Assembly: GCA_030740295.1 (NCBI GenBank)
Contig: JASLXP010000251.1
Location: 1 to 17,248, forward strand
DNA length: 17,248 bases
Reading direction: 5' to 3'
Source: Planctomycetota bacterium
GTDB lineage: Bacteria; Planctomycetota; PUPC01; JACPCR01
In this document: positions 15,301-17,248 of the stretch, one piece after another
How the letters are laid out: the number at the start of each line of letters is the position of its first letter
Position numbering within the stretch: the first letter of the stretch is position 1
Notes under the pieces: generated by a model
Seen by the model: only the letters and a program-made list of their open reading frames with translations
Databases searched by the model: none
Told to the model about the DNA's origin: nothing
Made by a program: the position numbers and the translations under genes

Positions 15301-17248
15301 CCGCCCTTTCTGCGACTCCACTTCCTGCTCTTCGCCGGATGCGATGGTGGTAAGTTTCCTGCTCGTTTCGTCCGGCATCAGCAGGTAGATGTGAACCGGG
15401 TCATCGAGGTCATTGTGGATGGTCAGACGATCTTTTTTGACACTCGACGCAGGACTCCAATCGAGGAGAGGAGCCATGTCTTCGTATTTCCCCTTGGAGA
15501 GGCGTGCCGCATCTTTGGGAAGGAGGCCCTCACCGTAGAAACGGACATCGCTGATTCTGCCACTGAAATCGAGTCCGAAATTCACACTCGCTGCCCCAAT
15601 CTTGAATTGATGCGCGGGATTGTCCGGGCGTGTGAAGTTCGCCCTGGATGCGGCCTTCTTCCCGTCCACGTGGATCGTTGCGTGTTTGCCTCTGACCGAC
15701 AACACTGCGATGTGCCACCTGTTGTCATTGTATTTCTTCTTCGACTGGATCATGCCCAGCCATCCGATGTCGTAGACCAGGCGGCCATTCCTGAGAAAGA
15801 GAGCTTTGGCATTCGGCTCCCACTGGCCTTTCAACGGCGCCTTGGCGAACAGGGTACCGCTGCCGGTCGTCTTGAAACGGGCAAGAACAGTAAAGTCGCC
15901 CCCCATATTGTATTTTGCATTGTCGACCTTCGGCGCGGTGAAGACGCCTTTGCCGGTTTTCCCTTTCGCGCCACGAGGACCATCCGGGCCGCCAATCTGA
16001 TCGAGCGGAGCAAAGAAACCGTGAGGCGTACGGCGGTCGACGGCAACATCCTTTTGCACTTGCACTCCGTTCAACCAGACGGAAACGTAAGCCGGCTGCC
16101 CTTTCATATGCGTGTAAGTAATATCGAGGGATTGCCATTCGCCGGGCTGTTTCGCAGCGCTCTTCAGAGGCGCTTTCTGACCGTAGATGGCGCCGCAGCT
16201 ACTGGTAGAAATATCTCTTCCAGAAGAGTCGGCGATCTGAATCCTGTAGCGTCCCGAAAGGAAGACGCCGCTCGAGCCTTTGAAATCATCAGGAACGTGA
16301 TCCGGCTCGCGGGGGATGCAGAAGTCCAGGTGCAGCTCGTAGTTTCCATACCTCTGGCGAGTGACGATATCGCCGAAGCCGGGCACGGCCTGGAGGATGC
16401 CATCCACGACCTTCCATCGCGCGCTCTCGAACTTTGGCTTGCCAGAAGTCGTTTCGGCCCGGTGATCGATTCCCTGGGAGTTCGGCTCTGTGACCGCGTC
16501 GTAATGTTTCCAGGCCGACATTTCGCGGCCATCGAAAAGCACATGCGCATCAGCGGGAGGGATCCGCTTCGGCGGCGATGGTATGGCAGCAGTCGCCGCA
16601 ATGGTCTGTGACTTCATCTTCATCACGCCGCCTTCCGGCACTTCTTTGCCAAGGCACCAGAAGACTGCGTTCAGCACCATGTTCTGATGCGAAGGATCTC
16701 CGAAGTCTTTGTGGTGGCCCAGCGATGTGTAGAAAAGGCGCGAGCCTTTCTTGAACTCGTTCACCCAGGCCACGGGCTCCGCCAGCGAGTCACCGGTCTT
16801 ACCGAAAATCAGCGGTGTAACCGTATCGTTGAGAGGCAGCGTGTTGTACACGCCCTCGTGTTTGAAGTGCATCACCGGCTCGACCCCGCGCAGGATCGGA
16901 TGGCCGGCGTTATCCGAGCTGATCACGGCAATCGTGCCGTCAGCGTTGGACCTGTGCGAGGTGTAGTGGCCGCCGAAATAGGGAACAAACCAGCCCTTGC
17001 GCTTCTGCCAGAAAAGATGGCTCGTGTCCCGGAACGCAATCGCCGGCTTGCCGGAATCGAGGTAAGCCTCGAGGATCTTCACCTGTTCGTCCGTTGGCTC
17101 TCGGAAGCGCAGGAAGAGCACCGCCAGGTCGGCATTTCGCAGCGCTTCGATGCCGTGGAGGCCCTTCGGCTTGATAGATTTGTCTTTCTGACTGCGCAGT
17201 TCATTGTCGATATAGGTCACCCGGAAATCGAACTGCTTCTTCAAAGTC
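12367..17248 (-). CDS. Giant secreted ThuA/DUF1080/LamG/VHL-like/cytochrome c/DUF6797/propeller protein, 5' end cut by window edge
   Basis: The frame is open to the right edge, so the signal peptide and first part of the ThuA-like domain are missing. Residue numbers count from the TTG at 17244 (1625 residues visible). Domains in order: ThuA-like, 1-205 (GHHKDFGDP, 176-184); DUF1080, the 3-keto-disaccharide hydrolase family, 232 to about 415 (HVLFDGREMSAW), resuming at 699-725 (GPIRLKADFSKVRFANIWIRPL region); LamG-like, about 445-575; a pVHL-beta-like domain, about 605-665; cytochrome c, about 744-840, with heme site CVNCH (753-757) and likely ligand M797; DUF6797-like, about 855-1025; an undefined region; a PVC-type propeller, about 1178-1504, with a Ca-binding-like DFNGDGEVD (1256-1264); and a C-terminal beta domain (WNYKWQSRYGSIQW, 1545-1558). 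It probably processes carbohydrates outside the cytoplasm with electron transfer through the heme. It lies 81 bases before the fused permease, same strand. Substrate and redox partner are unknown. Confidence 0.88.
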   Translation of the reverse strand, partial: TLKKQFDFRVTYIDNELRSQKDKSIKPKGLHGIEALRNADLAVLFLRFREPTDEQVKILEAYLDSGKPAIAFRDTSHLFWQKRKGWFVPYFGGHYTSHRSNADGTIAVISSDNAGHPILRGVEPVMHFKHEGVYNTLPLNDTVTPLIFGKTGDSLAEPVAWVNEFKKGSRLFYTSLGHHKDFGDPSHQNMVLNAVFWCLGKEVPEGGVMKMKSQTIAATAAIPSPPKRIPPADAHVLFDGREMSAWKHYDAVTEPNSQGIDHRAETTSGKPKFESARWKVVDGILQAVPGFGDIVTRQRYGNYELHLDFCIPREPDHVPDDFKGSSGVFLSGRYRIQIADSSGRDISTSSCGAIYGQKAPLKSAAKQPGEWQSLDITYTHMKGQPAYVSVWLNGVQVQKDVAVDRRTPHGFFAPLDQIGGPDGPRGAKGKTGKGVFTAPKVDNAKYNMGGDFTVLARFKTTGSGTLFAKAPLKGQWEPNAKALFLRNGRLVYDIGWLGMIQSKKKYNDNRWHIAVLSVRGKHATIHVDGKKAASRANFTRPDNPAHQFKIGAASVNFGLDFSGRISDVRFYGEGLLPKDAARLSKGKYEDMAPLLDWSPASSVKKDRLTIHNDLDDPVHIYLLMPDETSRKLTTIASGEEQEVESQKGRRWLAMVKDRVVAGFIAGEGEAEWSVEAGVLKQKESDLPPWLVRARKPFAAIEGLKGPIRLKADFSKVRFANIWIRPLAEIDHSGALRQWNEKSFHRGERIYSGLCVNCHGADGITPSQPDARAFGKGEIKFGADPISLFRTLTHGNGKMQAQTWMSPAERYAVVHYIHDKFIKPMNPAYQPADEEYLRNLPKGISPRAVKTPKVKERDFGPALGSQLGRDFESVLSIKLGSSTRGSDASGQGTTISYDLHTMNLAGLWQGSYLNLKGTQHWKLRGGGTPQPAGKSLTGLDRWEWAHDGSFDYPREDLLPRGPLPEKWLRYRGYYVHGNQVVFTYQIDGRAILESPSRQGALNPAIVHRMRIEPGDKALKLCVASFKGDAGILPLDALDKATAAAGASFPSVSVKKSSTIRSVILSAEVSEKSLEEFVAATILGQSKDLAWEVDSKKRLVLNIPPSKEPLSFEVIRMKGASATGMQDFVGLAKLREIRGQGFDLSSLTKGGPSRWQQVVQTKGVLGKNDKPYTLDTLTLPESNPWNVWFRTSAVGFYPDGRLVVTTHGGDVWVVSGIDDKLENLEWKRFAAGLYEPFGVIVVDDKVYVTCKDGLQRLHDFNGDGEVDFYECFSQDTDVSTFFHAYNFDLQRDKDGNFYYAKSGQYTDHALPGAVIKITPEGVRSVYCTGFRTPNGMGMTPDGFPTVSDNQGNWMPASKVSLCKPGGFYGYVQTHARPGSWAPDGGRIDPKKVKIPETFDQPIIWMPQEFDNSSGGQAFVNDPRWGPLSGKLLHTSFGKGWLYYFMIQDFGDIAQSAIVKLPLNWLSGIQRASVNPKDGQVYAVGLNGWNGGGRKGLGEGCVQRCRYTGIQGLFLVDWKVRKGGLELKFDFELDPSSAKSPSSYSMEQWNYKWQSRYGSIQWSARNPEQKGHDPVKAESVRLAKDRRSVFLSIPDIQPVNQLKLEMKLKSTAGDKFQELVYMTIHRVPE

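Noticed and set aside
15391..16611. 406-codon plus-strand frame opposite the giant gene
   Set aside because: Antisense to the DUF1080 and LamG coding region; its composition is unlike a folded protein and it has no ribosome site or family resemblance.

Overview
The window most likely comes from a Gram-negative member of the PVC superphylum, probably Verrucomicrobiota. The evidence is an LpxD gene (lipid A, so an outer membrane), a secreted PL10-type pectate lyase homologue, and above all a giant secreted protein. That protein combines ThuA-like, DUF1080, LamG, cytochrome c, DUF6797-like and PVC-type beta-propeller domains, an assortment typical of that group. This placement rests on protein style only; no rRNA or other marker gene is present.

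Layout: a truncated secreted ankyrin-repeat gene leaves the left edge on the minus strand (1-436). A 512-base stretch follows with only a doubtful ORF fragment (641-859). Then comes a plus-strand block: PL10-like pectate lyase (949-2382), lpxD (2515-3576), a GT39/ArnT-like membrane glycosyltransferase (3609-5219), a 159-bp structured repeat (5222-5380), a MetZ-type sulfhydrylase (5392-6564) and a small lipoprotein (6589-7020). The lipoprotein gene converges, 12 bp apart, on a long minus-strand block.

Read in transcription order from the right edge, the minus block holds the giant multidomain cytochrome/propeller protein (start beyond 17248, stop at 12367) and an OppB-OppC permease fused into one 754-aa polypeptide (12285-10021). 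Next are OppD (10021-9056, sharing one base with the permease stop codon), OppF (8984-7989) and a PfkB-family sugar kinase of the 1-phosphofructokinase type (7965-7033). No substrate-binding protein gene lies in the window.

How they may work together (inference): DUF1080 proteins include 3-keto-disaccharide hydrolases, and ThuA is tied to 3-keto-disaccharide metabolism. The giant protein could therefore be an extracytoplasmic carbohydrate-processing machine that passes electrons through its heme. The Opp-family importer could take up products and the sugar kinase could feed them into glycolysis. Two gene products have unusual architecture: the fused permease, with two extra predicted helices in its linker and a small beta-rich insertion in its first external loop; and the giant protein, whose DUF1080 domain appears to be interrupted by a LamG domain and a domain resembling the beta domain of pVHL.
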